Source: Leptospirales bacterium (GTDB lineage: Bacteria > Spirochaetota > Leptospiria > Leptospirales > Leptospiraceae). Taken from it: a DNA stretch of 32,613 nt. The stretch is from assembly GCA_013297885.1 (NCBI GenBank), contig JAAFIR010000042.1:2293-34905 (forward strand), written 5' to 3'. The notes under the pieces were generated by a model. It searched no databases and had not been told where the DNA came from. It saw nothing but the letters and a program-made list of their open reading frames with translations. Below, one piece after another: positions 14,771 to 22,785 of the stretch. The position numbers and the translations under genes were made by a program. Each line of letters starts with the position of its first letter. Position 1 is the stretch's first letter.

Positions 14771-15331
14771 ATGACACCTGTATTAGATAATCCAAATATA
14801 CGTAACCGAGCCCATCTTTTATCTATTCAAGAATACCATGCACTTGGAGAACTTGGTTTTTTATCTAAACGCACTGAACTAATCGAAGGAGTTGTAATCG
14901 AAAAAATGCCTAAATCTCCAATTCATGTTACATTTGTAAAAGCTATATTTGAGGCTTTATCATTTGTCATTCCAAAAGGTTTTCATGTTGCTTCTGAACA
15001 GCCAATTACATTAAAAAAATCAGAACCTGAACCAGATGTATCTATTATTAAAGGCTCTATTAGGGATTATAAAAATTCACATCCAACTGAAGCTGAACTA
15101 GTTGTTGAAGTTTCACTTACAACTTTATCTGAAGATAGAGCAATGTCTCAAATTTATGCAGAATCAAATATTCCAGAATATTGGTTATTTAATTTAAACA
15201 ATAATACAGTTGAAGTGTACACAAAACCACTTCAAGGAAGATATTCTGAAATGAAAACATACTCAAGCAATGATTCCATTTTTTTATCTTCAAAGCCAGA
15301 AATTAAAATTGAACTCAGCAAAATTTTTTAG
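14771..15331 (+). CDS. Uma2 family protein (DUF820, putative endonuclease), copy 1
   Basis: The 186 residues cover the whole Uma2/DUF820 fold: LLSIQEYHALGELG, the TELIEG segment (35-40), EPEPDVS with Asp89, LVVEVSLTT with Glu113, and YAESNIPEYWLFNLNN. This PD-(D/E)xK-like core suggests a nuclease, but cellular roles are generally unknown for this family. Asp89 and Glu113 are the probable metal ligands. The region after 'EDR' lacks the Lys often seen there (EDRAMSQIYAE). It is about 50% identical by eye to the second copy at 16424. It ends before a strong AT-rich hairpin. Confidence 0.88.
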   Translation: MTPVLDNPNIRNRAHLLSIQEYHALGELGFLSKRTELIEGVVIEKMPKSPIHVTFVKAIFEALSFVIPKGFHVASEQPITLKKSEPEPDVSIIKGSIRDYKNSHPTEAELVVEVSLTTLSEDRAMSQIYAESNIPEYWLFNLNNNTVEVYTKPLQGRYSEMKTYSSNDSIFLSSKPEIKIELSKIF

Positions 15332-15382
15332 TTATTATTTAGGGCGAATTTTTGCTTCGCAAAAAACCTGCTTTCCACTTTT

Positions 15383-15412
15383 ATCAAAAAATTTCATACG
15401 AAATTTTTTGAT
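15383..15412. terminator. Perfect 13-bp hairpin after Uma2 copy 1
   Basis: ATCAAAAAATTTC (15383-15395) and GAAATTTTTTGAT (15400-15412) pair exactly around ATAC. It lies about 50 bases after the Uma2 stop and 60 before the next start. It is AT-rich without a trailing T-run, so termination is plausible but not certain. Confidence 0.5.
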
Positions 15413-15471
15413 ACCGTTTCAATCAGTTTCGCTAGTATTGACAAATCAATCAATTCATTAAAATTATAAAA

Positions 15472-16335
15472 ATGGATTCTAGTTTAAAGTTTGAAATTTT
15501 TAGTAAGATGGATTTTAGCGATCCGCAAATTGTATCCTTGAGAGATGCGAATCCAAGCCCTAAAGACTATTCAGAATCTTCGGGAAAAATGAAAATCATT
15601 TCTGCATTTGGGGAAAAAATATATAAATTTTTATTCCACTCTGAATTAAAACCTGATAAATGGGACACTTCTGAATCTTATAGAGAAAATTTTGATGAAT
15701 CAAAAAAAGATTTATTATTCAAATGCTTTGGTCAGCCAGGTACTGGAATTTATTTAAGAAAGAATAAAGTTTATAAAGCTCTAATTGAAAATTGTAGAAT
15801 TCCGATTATGTGGGAAGGCAAAAAAAAAGTTATGGAAAGAAGACCTGATCCAATCATTAAAAGTAATTTTTACTTTTGGTTTAATGAAAATTATTGTAAA
15901 AAAAATCAAATTCAAATTCAAAATTTCTTTTTGGAATTATTTGAAGAGACAATTGCTGAATATGGTTTTTTATGTGAATACGAAGAATACAAAAGATCAA
16001 ATCATTATTTTGAAAAACTTCCAAATGGTAGTCTTCAAAGATATGAAGGTCAGGATCTTCATATTTCTCTACCTGGTGTTTATTGGATGAATGTTTTTGG
16101 AAAAACGTATACTGATTTTTTTGGTGAAAGTAAATTGAATAAAATTAAAATTTATGAAAAAAGGAAACTAAATGATAAAAGTTATCTTTTAAAATTAGCA
16201 CCTGATTCTGACTATTATTTAAATAATAAAAATGAATTTGCCATACATGCAGAGTCTATCAAAAAGATTTTAGGCGAATCAAGTTTTTACCAAAAAAATA
16301 AAAAGTCCGAAATATACATTAGTCCTTGGAGATAA
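15472..16335 (+). CDS. Hypothetical protein, 287 aa, possible immunity protein
   Basis: This soluble protein has no signal peptide. Its clearest segment is the C-terminal half: LHISLPGVYWMNVFGKTYTD followed by FFGESKLNKI. This recalls the 'lPGvyWl..fg..Y..fFG...L' signature that I associate with large immunity proteins of the DUF3396/Imm52 type. The N-terminal half (FGQPGTGIYLRKNKVYKALI) fits such a protein less clearly. The family call is tentative. It is placed between the two Uma2 genes on the same strand, about 140 bases after the first and 90 before the second. Confidence 0.6.
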   Translation: MDSSLKFEIFSKMDFSDPQIVSLRDANPSPKDYSESSGKMKIISAFGEKIYKFLFHSELKPDKWDTSESYRENFDESKKDLLFKCFGQPGTGIYLRKNKVYKALIENCRIPIMWEGKKKVMERRPDPIIKSNFYFWFNENYCKKNQIQIQNFFLELFEETIAEYGFLCEYEEYKRSNHYFEKLPNGSLQRYEGQDLHISLPGVYWMNVFGKTYTDFFGESKLNKIKIYEKRKLNDKSYLLKLAPDSDYYLNNKNEFAIHAESIKKILGESSFYQKNKKSEIYISPWR

Positions 16336-16423
16336 ATTCATTTTAACGGAAAGCTAGAAATAAAGAAATTTCCCTTGCAATTTATATTCGTTTAGATAAA
16401 TTTAATTTAGAGAAGAAAAAAAT

Positions 16424-16987
16424 ATGAATTTGATACTAGAAAAAAAATCTTTTCGTGAACGTTCGATTCCAATTACTGTGGAAATGTACAATTTGCTAGG
16501 TGAGCAAAATTTGATTCCTGAAAAAACCGAACTCATTGAAGGAGTGATCATAGAAAAAATGCCGAAATCACCTAAACATGCATCTTTTGTAGAGAAACTA
16601 TCTGAATTCTTAAAGTCCAAAATGATAAAAAAATTTTTTATAAGACAAGAAAATCCCATCTCAACTAAACATTCTGAACCGGAACCTGATATTTCTGTTC
16701 TCGATTTTAGAGAGGATTATTATGAAAGCGAGCATCCAAAGTTTGCACATTTAGTAATTGAAGTTTCAATCTCCACTTTGGAATTTGATAGAGATAAAGC
16801 AGACGTTTATGCTTCAGCAGAAATTCCAGAATATTGGTTATTTGATTTGGTGAATCAAAATTTAGAAGTATATCGAAGTCCAAAAAATGGAGAATACAAA
16901 TCCAGAACGATTTTAAAAAATACCGAAAAAATTTCTCCTCTTTTTCAACCAAACATTGAAATAGAATTAAAAAATTTCTTAAACTAA
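16424..16987 (+). CDS. Uma2 family protein (DUF820, putative endonuclease), copy 2
   Basis: This is a full-length (187 aa) paralogue of the gene at 14771. The same landmarks fall at the same residue numbers: TELIEG 35-40, EKMPKSP 44-50, EPEPDIS with Asp89, LVIEVS with Glu113 and IPEYWLFDL 134-142. In this copy DRDKADVYA keeps a Lys near the position missing in copy 1, so it fits a metal nuclease better. The two genes probably arose by duplication, with the 287-residue gene now between them. The ATG at 16424 follows GAGAAGAAA. Confidence 0.88.
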   Translation: MNLILEKKSFRERSIPITVEMYNLLGEQNLIPEKTELIEGVIIEKMPKSPKHASFVEKLSEFLKSKMIKKFFIRQENPISTKHSEPEPDISVLDFREDYYESEHPKFAHLVIEVSISTLEFDRDKADVYASAEIPEYWLFDLVNQNLEVYRSPKNGEYKSRTILKNTEKISPLFQPNIEIELKNFLN

Positions 16988-17197
16988 TTATTTTTACAAA
17001 AGAAAAAATTTCCTCTTTAAGGAAAAATAATTTAGTGTAATTCAAATTAGCCACTAGAAATAAACCATTTAAGTAGAATTTTTGGGAGCGAGGAGTAAGA
17101 AGTTTGATATCGAATAACGATAGCAAACTGCTCTGGTGCGAGAAGGAGAAGAAAATGGTATTCAAGAATGAAATTGTCTAATATGAAGATGTGACAC

Positions 17198-17302
17198 ATG
17201 AAAAAAAAGTTAAAAGTGAATATTGGAGATATTTTTCAGATACCATTAGGGAATGATAAATATGCATATGGTCAGGTTATTGAAAAAAAAAAGTTTTTGT
17301 GA
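17198..17302 (+). pseudogene. Imm26 immunity protein, N-terminal stub
   Basis: From ATG 17198 the 34-codon frame reads MKKKLKVNIGDIFQIPLGND, then KYAYGQVIEKKKFL, and stops at TGA 17300-17302. The pattern 'vGDifaiplddgkyayGrvi' is the opening of Imm26 immunity proteins, which run to over 100 residues. The stop comes directly after a run of ten or more A, so slippage there may have broken the gene. Downstream frames do not clearly restore the rest, and the opposing gene ends 30 bases on. Confidence 0.7.
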
Positions 17303-17332
17303 AGTTATACTACATCATTTTGGTTTAAAATT

Positions 17333-17989
17333 TTATATAATAGAAAATTCCCAGTTTATTTTTTTTCCATATTTATACTTATCTTCTAAAAGAACAGTTT
17401 GATTATCCAACCATTTCCATTTTACATAGTATATAAATTCTCCCCAATGAGGTTCTTTTTCTATAAGTAGTTTTCGTTTTATTTCTTTTTTGGTTTTATC
17501 GAACAAAACCCAAAATACTTCAAACTTATCAATATCCCAATTACAAAAAAAACCGATCTTATATTTTCTATCTGGTGAGCTCATAAATTTATTTTTTACA
17601 AAAAATTTATTTTCTAGATTATTTTCCATACAATAATTATAGGCTTTTGTTAGTGTATCTGTTTCCCAACTTTCCTTATTTGCAATTTCGAGCATTCCTT
17701 GATGTAAAACATCTAACTGCATTTTCTTTTTAGTAAGTTTATCTAGCTGAAAATACTTTTTAAAATTAAAATTTAGTTTAAAATCTTTGATAACTGTTGT
17801 ATCAATCACTTTTAAATCATCTTTCCAGTCCTCAGACAACTCAATGCAACATTGTCTTATTTTTCCAGTTTCATATTGATGATTCCATATGAAATACCTA
17901 TATAATTCAGCAACACACCATGACTCGCCGTTAAATTTTTTTTGGTATTCCGTGCCATGTTCTAATCTTAAATCAATTCGAATCAACAT
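17333..17989 (-). CDS. Hypothetical protein, 218 aa
   Basis: This soluble protein of mixed alpha/beta content has no signal. The N-terminus MLIRIDLRLEHGTEYQKKFN is followed by a Trp/Cys-containing helix (ESWCVAELYRYFIW). The C-terminal half is strand-rich (DRKYKIGFFCNWDIDKFEVF, KEPHWGEFIYYVKWKWLDNQ). No family is recognised. Its ATG lies 6 bases after the stop of a severed upstream gene whose tail supplies the ribosome site (AAAGAG). That spacing is typical of a toxin-immunity or other coupled gene pair, so an immunity role is possible. Confidence 0.6.
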   Translation of the reverse strand: MLIRIDLRLEHGTEYQKKFNGESWCVAELYRYFIWNHQYETGKIRQCCIELSEDWKDDLKVIDTTVIKDFKLNFNFKKYFQLDKLTKKKMQLDVLHQGMLEIANKESWETDTLTKAYNYCMENNLENKFFVKNKFMSSPDRKYKIGFFCNWDIDKFEVFWVLFDKTKKEIKRKLLIEKEPHWGEFIYYVKWKWLDNQTVLLEDKYKYGKKINWEFSII

Positions 17990-17995
17990 GAATGG

Positions 17996-18151
17996 TTACT
18001 CTTTTGAAGGTAGGGGTTTCTGTTGTCTTTTAGGTCGTTTTTCAAAAACTTTAAAGTTATCATCAACCTTACTTTGTTCCGAGTTAATATCTTCTTGTCT
18101 ATTTGGAAAATTTTTTTCTTTACTAGCGATAGAGATTGAAGCGTTTCTGAA
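17996..18151 (-). pseudogene. Severed 3' tail of an unknown gene
   Basis: This open stretch of 51 codons ends at TAA 17998-17996, six bases before the 218-residue gene. It has no start codon and is closed upstream by TAA. The encoded tail is charged (NSEQSKVDDNFKVFEKRPKR, QQKPLPSKE). The open frame begins within the left arm of a 14-bp inverted repeat, which may mark the breakpoint. It might be the C-terminus of the original partner of the downstream gene, but the family is not recognisable. Confidence 0.4.
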
Positions 18152-18177
18152 TTAACTGCAAATCAGTTAATTCAGAA
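18145..18177. repeat. Perfect 14-bp inverted repeat, 5-base loop
   Basis: TTCTGAATTAACTG (18145-18158) and CAGTTAATTCAGAA (18164-18177) are exact reverse complements around CAAAT. A second small hairpin (CGCTC-GAA-GAGCG) follows at about 18195-18207. No T-run flanks either element, so a junction or recombination remnant is as likely as a terminator. Confidence 0.7.
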
Positions 18178-18214
18178 GTAGCGAAAAGCTCGGTCGCTCG
18201 AAGAGCGAATCGCC

Positions 18215-18337
18215 CTAAAATAAATTCTTAAGTTTTTTTTTAACAATTTCATTTGTTAATAAAATTGATTTTAAATTACTCGGTAACTCTTGCTTATTTA
18301 TTTCTTTATTTATATCATCAGATCAATAATAAGACAT
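18215..18337 (-). pseudogene. Mini-gene interrupted by an in-frame TGA
   Basis: ATG 18337 has a strong ribosome site (AAAGGAG, 12 bases upstream) and reads MSYY, then TGA. It continues in the same frame as SDDINKEINKQELPSNLKSI and LLTNEIVKKKLKNLF to TAG at 18215-18217. A single TGG-to-TGA change would explain the stop. The continuing part has coding-like amphipathic helix character. No family is recognised. It lies just downstream of the LamG/FN3 gene on the same strand. Confidence 0.45.
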
Positions 18338-18369
18338 GAAAAATAAATCTCCTTTAAAATTTTGTTGAA

Positions 18370-19962
18370 TTACTCCGATTTAAAATTCACTGAAATTGGA
18401 TCTGATAATTTACTTTTTTGATCTGCTGCTGAAGTAGGATTATAATTTGCATTACAAGCAGAAATTTTAAAAAAATAAGTTAATCCTTCTTTGAGAAGAA
18501 GTAAATTTTTATCTTTTCGATTTAATGCATTTACTGAAATCAAATCATTATCAATACAAATAGATAAATTACGATAATTTTTATCAAGACTTTGCCCATC
18601 AGTTAGACCTGTAATTGGTTTTCCATCTTTATCAACTGTTAATGTTCCAACCATTCTATCAGGACTCACACCGTAATGAATAAAATATTTTCCACCTTCT
18701 CTGACATTTTCTTCATGATTAGAAGTCCATTTTAAACAAGCTGAATTTTCTGTTTGAGACGCTAATTTTAATCCACTTGGTTTATTTGGTGGAATTGAAT
18801 CTGAATAAGTAAATTTTATTTTTTCTAGACTAGGAGTTTTTGTTCCGTCAAAATTTGATTTTAAAACCATTTTCCATTGTAAAAATTTAAAACCTTTTTC
18901 TAAAACTTCTTCTAATTTATCTGAATGAATCCAAGTAATTGAATTATCTTTTGTATCAAAATATAAATCTGAAAATCTAAAATAAACTTCTAAAGAAGTC
19001 CCTAGAGGAATATTTTTAATAATATCCAAATTTAATAATTTTGAATTTGAATATTTTGTTTCTAAAATTTTTGAAAACGATACACCTTTCTTATGAAATG
19101 CAAATTTTATATTATCATCATATTCTACAGTATCAAATGGAACTGAAATTGACTCAATATCTGGTTCACCTTTAGCGATTAAAAAATCATCTAATTGACC
19201 AAAAAAATTCTTTCCAATAATTATTGGCGAGGTATCATTTTTATGAAAACCAATTGGTAAAAAAGTTGGATTATGAATTGAAGTAATTGCTTCAAATTCT
19301 GATTTTAATTTTGCATTTTCGTATAACTTGTATTTGCCTGTATTAGGTTCGACTACAATTACAATATGAGTCCAATTTTCAATTGATAATCGATCATCAG
19401 AAGAAAGAGAGTAGGAAGTAGTTTCAAAATTTGAACTTCTAAACATATTGGAAAACTGAACTTGTATTTTATTGTTGATGATTTTACATTCAAGTCCAAT
19501 TTTTCTACCTTCAGTAAAATATGTTTTTGAAAATACAATTGAGTTTTCTTCTGACTCTCCCGGTTTTAAAAAAAAGGAAATATAAAAAGATTCTTTTAAA
19601 TGGTCAGTATCAAAAAGTCTTCCATTATTTGTCGCAACTGATAGGTAAGAATTGTTGGCAGCAAAAGATGCATGTTTTTTTCCAAGTAAATTTTTTGCAG
19701 AGATTGCATCATAGTTTGAATAATTAACTGTATAGTTTCCAGTTTTATCTTTTAGTTCAATTGGATTTTTATTTTCAAAATCAAAAAATAATTCTTTCTG
19801 GGATATATTTTTTTTTCTAGAAAGTTCTAATTTATATTTTTTAGCTGATTCACGAGTTGTCTTAATTCCAGACTTTTCTAATTTAGAAAAATCAGATTTG
19901 TTTTCAAATACAAATTCACCTGAAAATAAATTGAGTATAAATAAAAATAAAATAATTTTCAT
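18370..19962 (-). CDS. Secreted LamG-like and fibronectin-III-like protein, 530 aa
   Basis: A signal peptide (MKIILFLFILNLFSG) leads to a protein with a concanavalin/LamG-like jelly roll at about residues 55-255 (KESFYISFFLKPGESEEN, ENWTHIVIVVEPNTGKYKLY, GKNFFGQLDDFLIAKG). A middle strand-rich region follows. A fibronectin-III-like module occupies about 389-528 (IPPNKPSGLKLASQTENSAC, LKWTSN, TYFFKISACN). LamG folds bind carbohydrates or proteins, so a surface or periplasmic binding role is likely. The ATG overlaps the rpiB stop by four bases (ATGA), an odd pairing of an envelope protein with a sugar isomerase. Confidence 0.75.
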   Translation of the reverse strand: MKIILFLFILNLFSGEFVFENKSDFSKLEKSGIKTTRESAKKYKLELSRKKNISQKELFFDFENKNPIELKDKTGNYTVNYSNYDAISAKNLLGKKHASFAANNSYLSVATNNGRLFDTDHLKESFYISFFLKPGESEENSIVFSKTYFTEGRKIGLECKIINNKIQVQFSNMFRSSNFETTSYSLSSDDRLSIENWTHIVIVVEPNTGKYKLYENAKLKSEFEAITSIHNPTFLPIGFHKNDTSPIIIGKNFFGQLDDFLIAKGEPDIESISVPFDTVEYDDNIKFAFHKKGVSFSKILETKYSNSKLLNLDIIKNIPLGTSLEVYFRFSDLYFDTKDNSITWIHSDKLEEVLEKGFKFLQWKMVLKSNFDGTKTPSLEKIKFTYSDSIPPNKPSGLKLASQTENSACLKWTSNHEENVREGGKYFIHYGVSPDRMVGTLTVDKDGKPITGLTDGQSLDKNYRNLSICIDNDLISVNALNRKDKNLLLLKEGLTYFFKISACNANYNPTSAADQKSKLSDPISVNFKSE

Positions 19963-20387
19963 AAGCTATCTAAAAGTTGAATCCTTTTTTCATGTCTGCC
20001 AGCTTCAAATTCTGTGTTTAACCATTTATCAACAATTCTTAAAGTTAAATCTTTTCCAAGCAACCGACCACCAAGTACTAGAACATTTGCATTATTATGA
20101 CGTTTTGACATTTCTGCTGTAAACTCATCATGACAAAGTGCAGCTCTAATTCCTTTCATACGATTTGCAGAAATTGAAGCACCAATCCCAGTTCCACATA
20201 GTGCAATCATTCTTGGAAATTCTTCAGAAATTAATTTTTTACAAGCGGGATTTATGATATTTGGATAGTCTACAGAAGCTTCTGAATCAACTCCACAATC
20301 AATAATTTCAAATTTTTCTTTTAGAGAATTTTTTATAAATTCTTTTAATTCAAACCCACCATGATCGGACACTATACCAAGCTTCAT
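19959..20387 (-). CDS. rpiB: Ribose-5-phosphate isomerase B
   Basis: This 142-residue RpiB/LacA-type enzyme interconverts ribose-5-phosphate and ribulose-5-phosphate in the non-oxidative pentose phosphate pathway. The family landmarks are present: GIVSDHGGFELK with Asp8 and His9 in the phosphate/ring-opening site, IALCGTGIGASISANR with catalytic Cys64, and RHNNANVLVLGGR with His97. The length is typical. Its stop overlaps the start of the LamG/FN3 gene by ATGA, so the two are translationally coupled. Upstream lies about 360 bp without a recognised gene, probably holding its promoter. Confidence 0.95.
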   Translation of the reverse strand: MKLGIVSDHGGFELKEFIKNSLKEKFEIIDCGVDSEASVDYPNIINPACKKLISEEFPRMIALCGTGIGASISANRMKGIRAALCHDEFTAEMSKRHNNANVLVLGGRLLGKDLTLRIVDKWLNTEFEAGRHEKRIQLLDSL

Positions 20388-20746
20388 AGTATAATAATCG
20401 GTATTTTTTTTATATTTCCAAAGACTCTTATATAAATTAGTTTATTTTGAATAAAATTTGATATCAAAAAAAATCTATTTTTAAGATTCATTTGGGCAAA
20501 TTTTTTGTGGACGTTTTGATAAAAATTAATTGCTTTCACCATAAATTCACTCAGTGAGCAACCCACAAAAAAAATACTTTCCACTACAATCTTTTGGAAT
20601 TTACTTAAATTCTATATTTAATAATATTAACAAAAGGATTTTCGTTGAAATTACTTTTGCAGCTTAGCTTGGTATTTAAATATTTTTTTTATTTACAAGT
20701 TTTGTTTTTACAAATTAAATTAAAATATTAAATAAATCGAGATAAA
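20388..20746. other. Intergenic stretch, no gene supported
   Basis: This 359-bp AT-rich gap lies between the divergent rpiB and lipoprotein genes and should hold both promoters. A 66-codon minus-strand frame inside it (20384-20584) has a coding-poor, AT-driven composition and I do not support it. No tRNA, riboswitch or clear hairpin was seen. Confidence 0.6.
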
Positions 20747-21433
20747 ATGAAAAAAATAATCTTATTTGTATTTCTAATTTTTTATTGTAAAGAAAAAGAA
20801 AACATCATCAAAGAGTATACAAATCCAAATTCTAAAATTGGTTTTCTAAAAATCAAAATAATAAACTCTCCTTACGAATTTGGTTTAGCTAATAGTAGGA
20901 TGAGCCTAAGAGGATTAAGGGAGCTACCGGAAAAGATAACTGACTCATATATTTTTGAAAAAAACCCCAGCTTTATTATTCAAGGAGAAATGAAAGATAA
21001 TTTGGAAAAAACAATTTCACTCGAAGAAGGAAATTATTTTGCTGAACTATCTGTAAATGATAGTTTTATTTTACCTTTATTAATTTCAGATCTATCTGGA
21101 ACAAAAGTTGTTTATGGTTTTGATTCTAAGTTACTAAAAAAAGATTCGGAATTTTTTTCATTCAAATCGGAAAGGGTTTATTCGAAAAACGATTTAAAGG
21201 TTTGTGAAATAAAAGAAAAATATATTTTGGATCCAGAAAATAATTGTCCAGTGATACATATAGAAGAAGGTAAAATTACCGAAATTAAAATTTCTTTTGA
21301 TGATAATTATTTTAACTACAAAACTACTGGTGCTTTTTGGCTTAGTACTCTTGGACGACAATTTCCAGCGATTCTGCTTGGAACAATTATTATTAGTCGA
21401 GATGTAAAACATGAGATTGAGACAAAAAAATAA
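20747..21433 (+). CDS. Lipoprotein, 228 aa, unknown function
   Basis: The N-terminus MKKIILFVFLIFYCKEKE is a short signal peptide with Cys14 as the likely lipidated residue (loose lipobox IFYC). The mature domain is strand-rich (SKIGFLKIKIINSPYEFGLA, LEKTISLEEGNYFAELSVND), with the form of an immunoglobulin-like or PEGA-like beta sandwich. The C-terminal hydrophobic segment (PAILLGTIIISRDVKHE) is short. It stands alone between rpiB and the YheT-type gene. The function is unknown. Confidence 0.7.
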   Translation: MKKIILFVFLIFYCKEKENIIKEYTNPNSKIGFLKIKIINSPYEFGLANSRMSLRGLRELPEKITDSYIFEKNPSFIIQGEMKDNLEKTISLEEGNYFAELSVNDSFILPLLISDLSGTKVVYGFDSKLLKKDSEFFSFKSERVYSKNDLKVCEIKEKYILDPENNCPVIHIEEGKITEIKISFDDNYFNYKTTGAFWLSTLGRQFPAILLGTIIISRDVKHEIETKK

Positions 21434-21484
21434 ATTTTATCAACTAATTAAAGTTATGTGGAAAAAATTTACCCAAACTAATTA

Positions 21485-22489
21485 CTAATTTTTCTTGGAT
21501 TGATTCAATTTGTAAAAACTTGTTAAAACAAAATCCAACCATTTTCCATTTGGAATCTGTTCAGTTTTTTTGGTGATAAATCCAACATGTCCACCTTGAT
21601 CTGTCAGAATAGGTTTTATGTGTGGAAGTTTTTTCCAATTTATAGAATTAAAAACATCTGGTTTGATCAATGGATCATCTTTAGCATGAATCATAATTCC
21701 TGGAGTTTTAACTTTGTAAATGGAGTAAATTGAAGAAGAAGCACGATAATAATCCAATGCACCTCTAAAACCAAAATTTGGTCCAGTATAAATATCATCA
21801 AAATCAAACATGGAATCAACATCTAAAATTTTTTCTTTTAATTTTTCATCACAAGTATAAACACCTCGTTCAATTTTATCCTGAAAAGAATTTAAAAATA
21901 CTTTTCTATAAAAAATTCCCGTTCTTGAATCTATAAACTCACATGCTTTTTTTAAATCTAAAGGTGGTGAAACTGCAGAAAATAATTTTATTTTAGAATT
22001 TTTTTCAGCAAGATATTTTAAAAGTGTATTTGCAGAAAGTGAAAATCCAGCGAATATAATATTTTTGGAAAAATTTTTGTACACATAATCTTCCACTAAT
22101 TTAAAATCGATAGTGAGACCAGCGTTATAGCCTTTTTTGGAAAGACCTTCCCCTCTTCCACAACCTCTTAGGTTTACACGCATCACTCCAAAACCAGCAA
22201 GTAAAGCAGTTTCAGCTAAACTAACAATATAGTGTGAATCGGATGAGCCTTCCATTCCGTGGAATAAAACAAGGTAGTATCCATTGTATTTTATTTTTTG
22301 AGATCTAATTGGTGGTGAATGATCTAGCCACAAATAGTCACCTGATTTATCAGAAGTTTTTAAAATGCAAACTTCATTTTCATAAATTGTTCTGAGTGAA
22401 TTTTTTGGAGGAAAAATTGTTGTGAAAATTGTTTGAACATGTTTATTGTTTAAAAAACGAGGAGGTTCTAAAGGAATATCTCTTTCCAT
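21485..22489 (-). CDS. YheT-family alpha/beta hydrolase
   Basis: The 334-residue protein belongs to the AB-hydrolase-4 (YheT/EMB8) group. It has PPRFLNNKHVQTIF near the start, an oxyanion region LFHGMEGSSDSHY (75-87), NLRGCGRGEG (106-115), and the nucleophile elbow AGFSLSANTLLKYL with Ser150. The acidic residue is in HAKDDPLIKP (Asp271/272) and the catalytic His301 is in QGGHVGFI. Members hydrolyse esters of uncertain physiological identity. The gene is last in the eno-ftsB-like-clpP run and overlaps the preceding small gene by 22 bases. Confidence 0.88.
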   Translation of the reverse strand: MERDIPLEPPRFLNNKHVQTIFTTIFPPKNSLRTIYENEVCILKTSDKSGDYLWLDHSPPIRSQKIKYNGYYLVLFHGMEGSSDSHYIVSLAETALLAGFGVMRVNLRGCGRGEGLSKKGYNAGLTIDFKLVEDYVYKNFSKNIIFAGFSLSANTLLKYLAEKNSKIKLFSAVSPPLDLKKACEFIDSRTGIFYRKVFLNSFQDKIERGVYTCDEKLKEKILDVDSMFDFDDIYTGPNFGFRGALDYYRASSSIYSIYKVKTPGIMIHAKDDPLIKPDVFNSINWKKLPHIKPILTDQGGHVGFITKKTEQIPNGKWLDFVLTSFYKLNQSKKN

Positions 22490-22785
22490 TCTTTTTCTTC
22501 CTCTTTATCAATTAATTTTTTTGAAATCATATACTTAAATAAATTTTTCAAAGCTGCTTTAGATTTTTTTAGGACATTTTTATCATCTGGAAACTGATCT
22601 TCAAGATAAAAATTCAAAAAATCATCTGCTTCATAACTACCAAAATCATCTAGGGTAACTTCCTCATCTTCTTCTACAAGATGAGAAAGATAATTTAGCA
22701 AAAGAACAAAAAATTCTCCCTCTTCTTGCTTTTGGGAAAAATCTAAATATTCACGAATTATTAATTCAACTGATTTAGGAGACAT
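22468..22785 (-). CDS. Small acidic hypothetical protein, 105 aa
   Basis: This small helical protein is very rich in Glu and Asp ([39 protein letters not shown]) and has no membrane segment. It is not a recognised family. It overlaps clpP upstream by 11 bases and the YheT-type gene downstream by 22, so it is clearly co-translated in this operon. The tight packing suggests a real, conserved gene rather than a chance frame. Confidence 0.7.
   Translation of the reverse strand: MSPKSVELIIREYLDFSQKQEEGEFFVLLLNYLSHLVEEDEEVTLDDFGSYEADDFLNFYLEDQFPDDKNVLKKSKAALKNLFKYMISKKLIDKEEEKEWKEIFL

Noticed and set aside
18195-18207. Small CGCTC-GAA-GAGCG hairpin considered as a rho-independent terminator
   Set aside because: No T-run follows on either strand, and it lies beside a larger inverted repeat that looks like a junction.
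15342-18220. TTTAGGGCGA motif on opposite strands at about 15345 and 18211-18220, considered as insertion-element ends
   Set aside because: Only ten bases are shared, and the DNA between holds ordinary genes without a transposase.
20384-20584. 66-codon minus-strand frame ending in an ATGA overlap with rpiB
   Set aside because: Its composition follows the AT bias, no ribosome site or recognisable domain is present, and it fills what must be the divergent promoter region.
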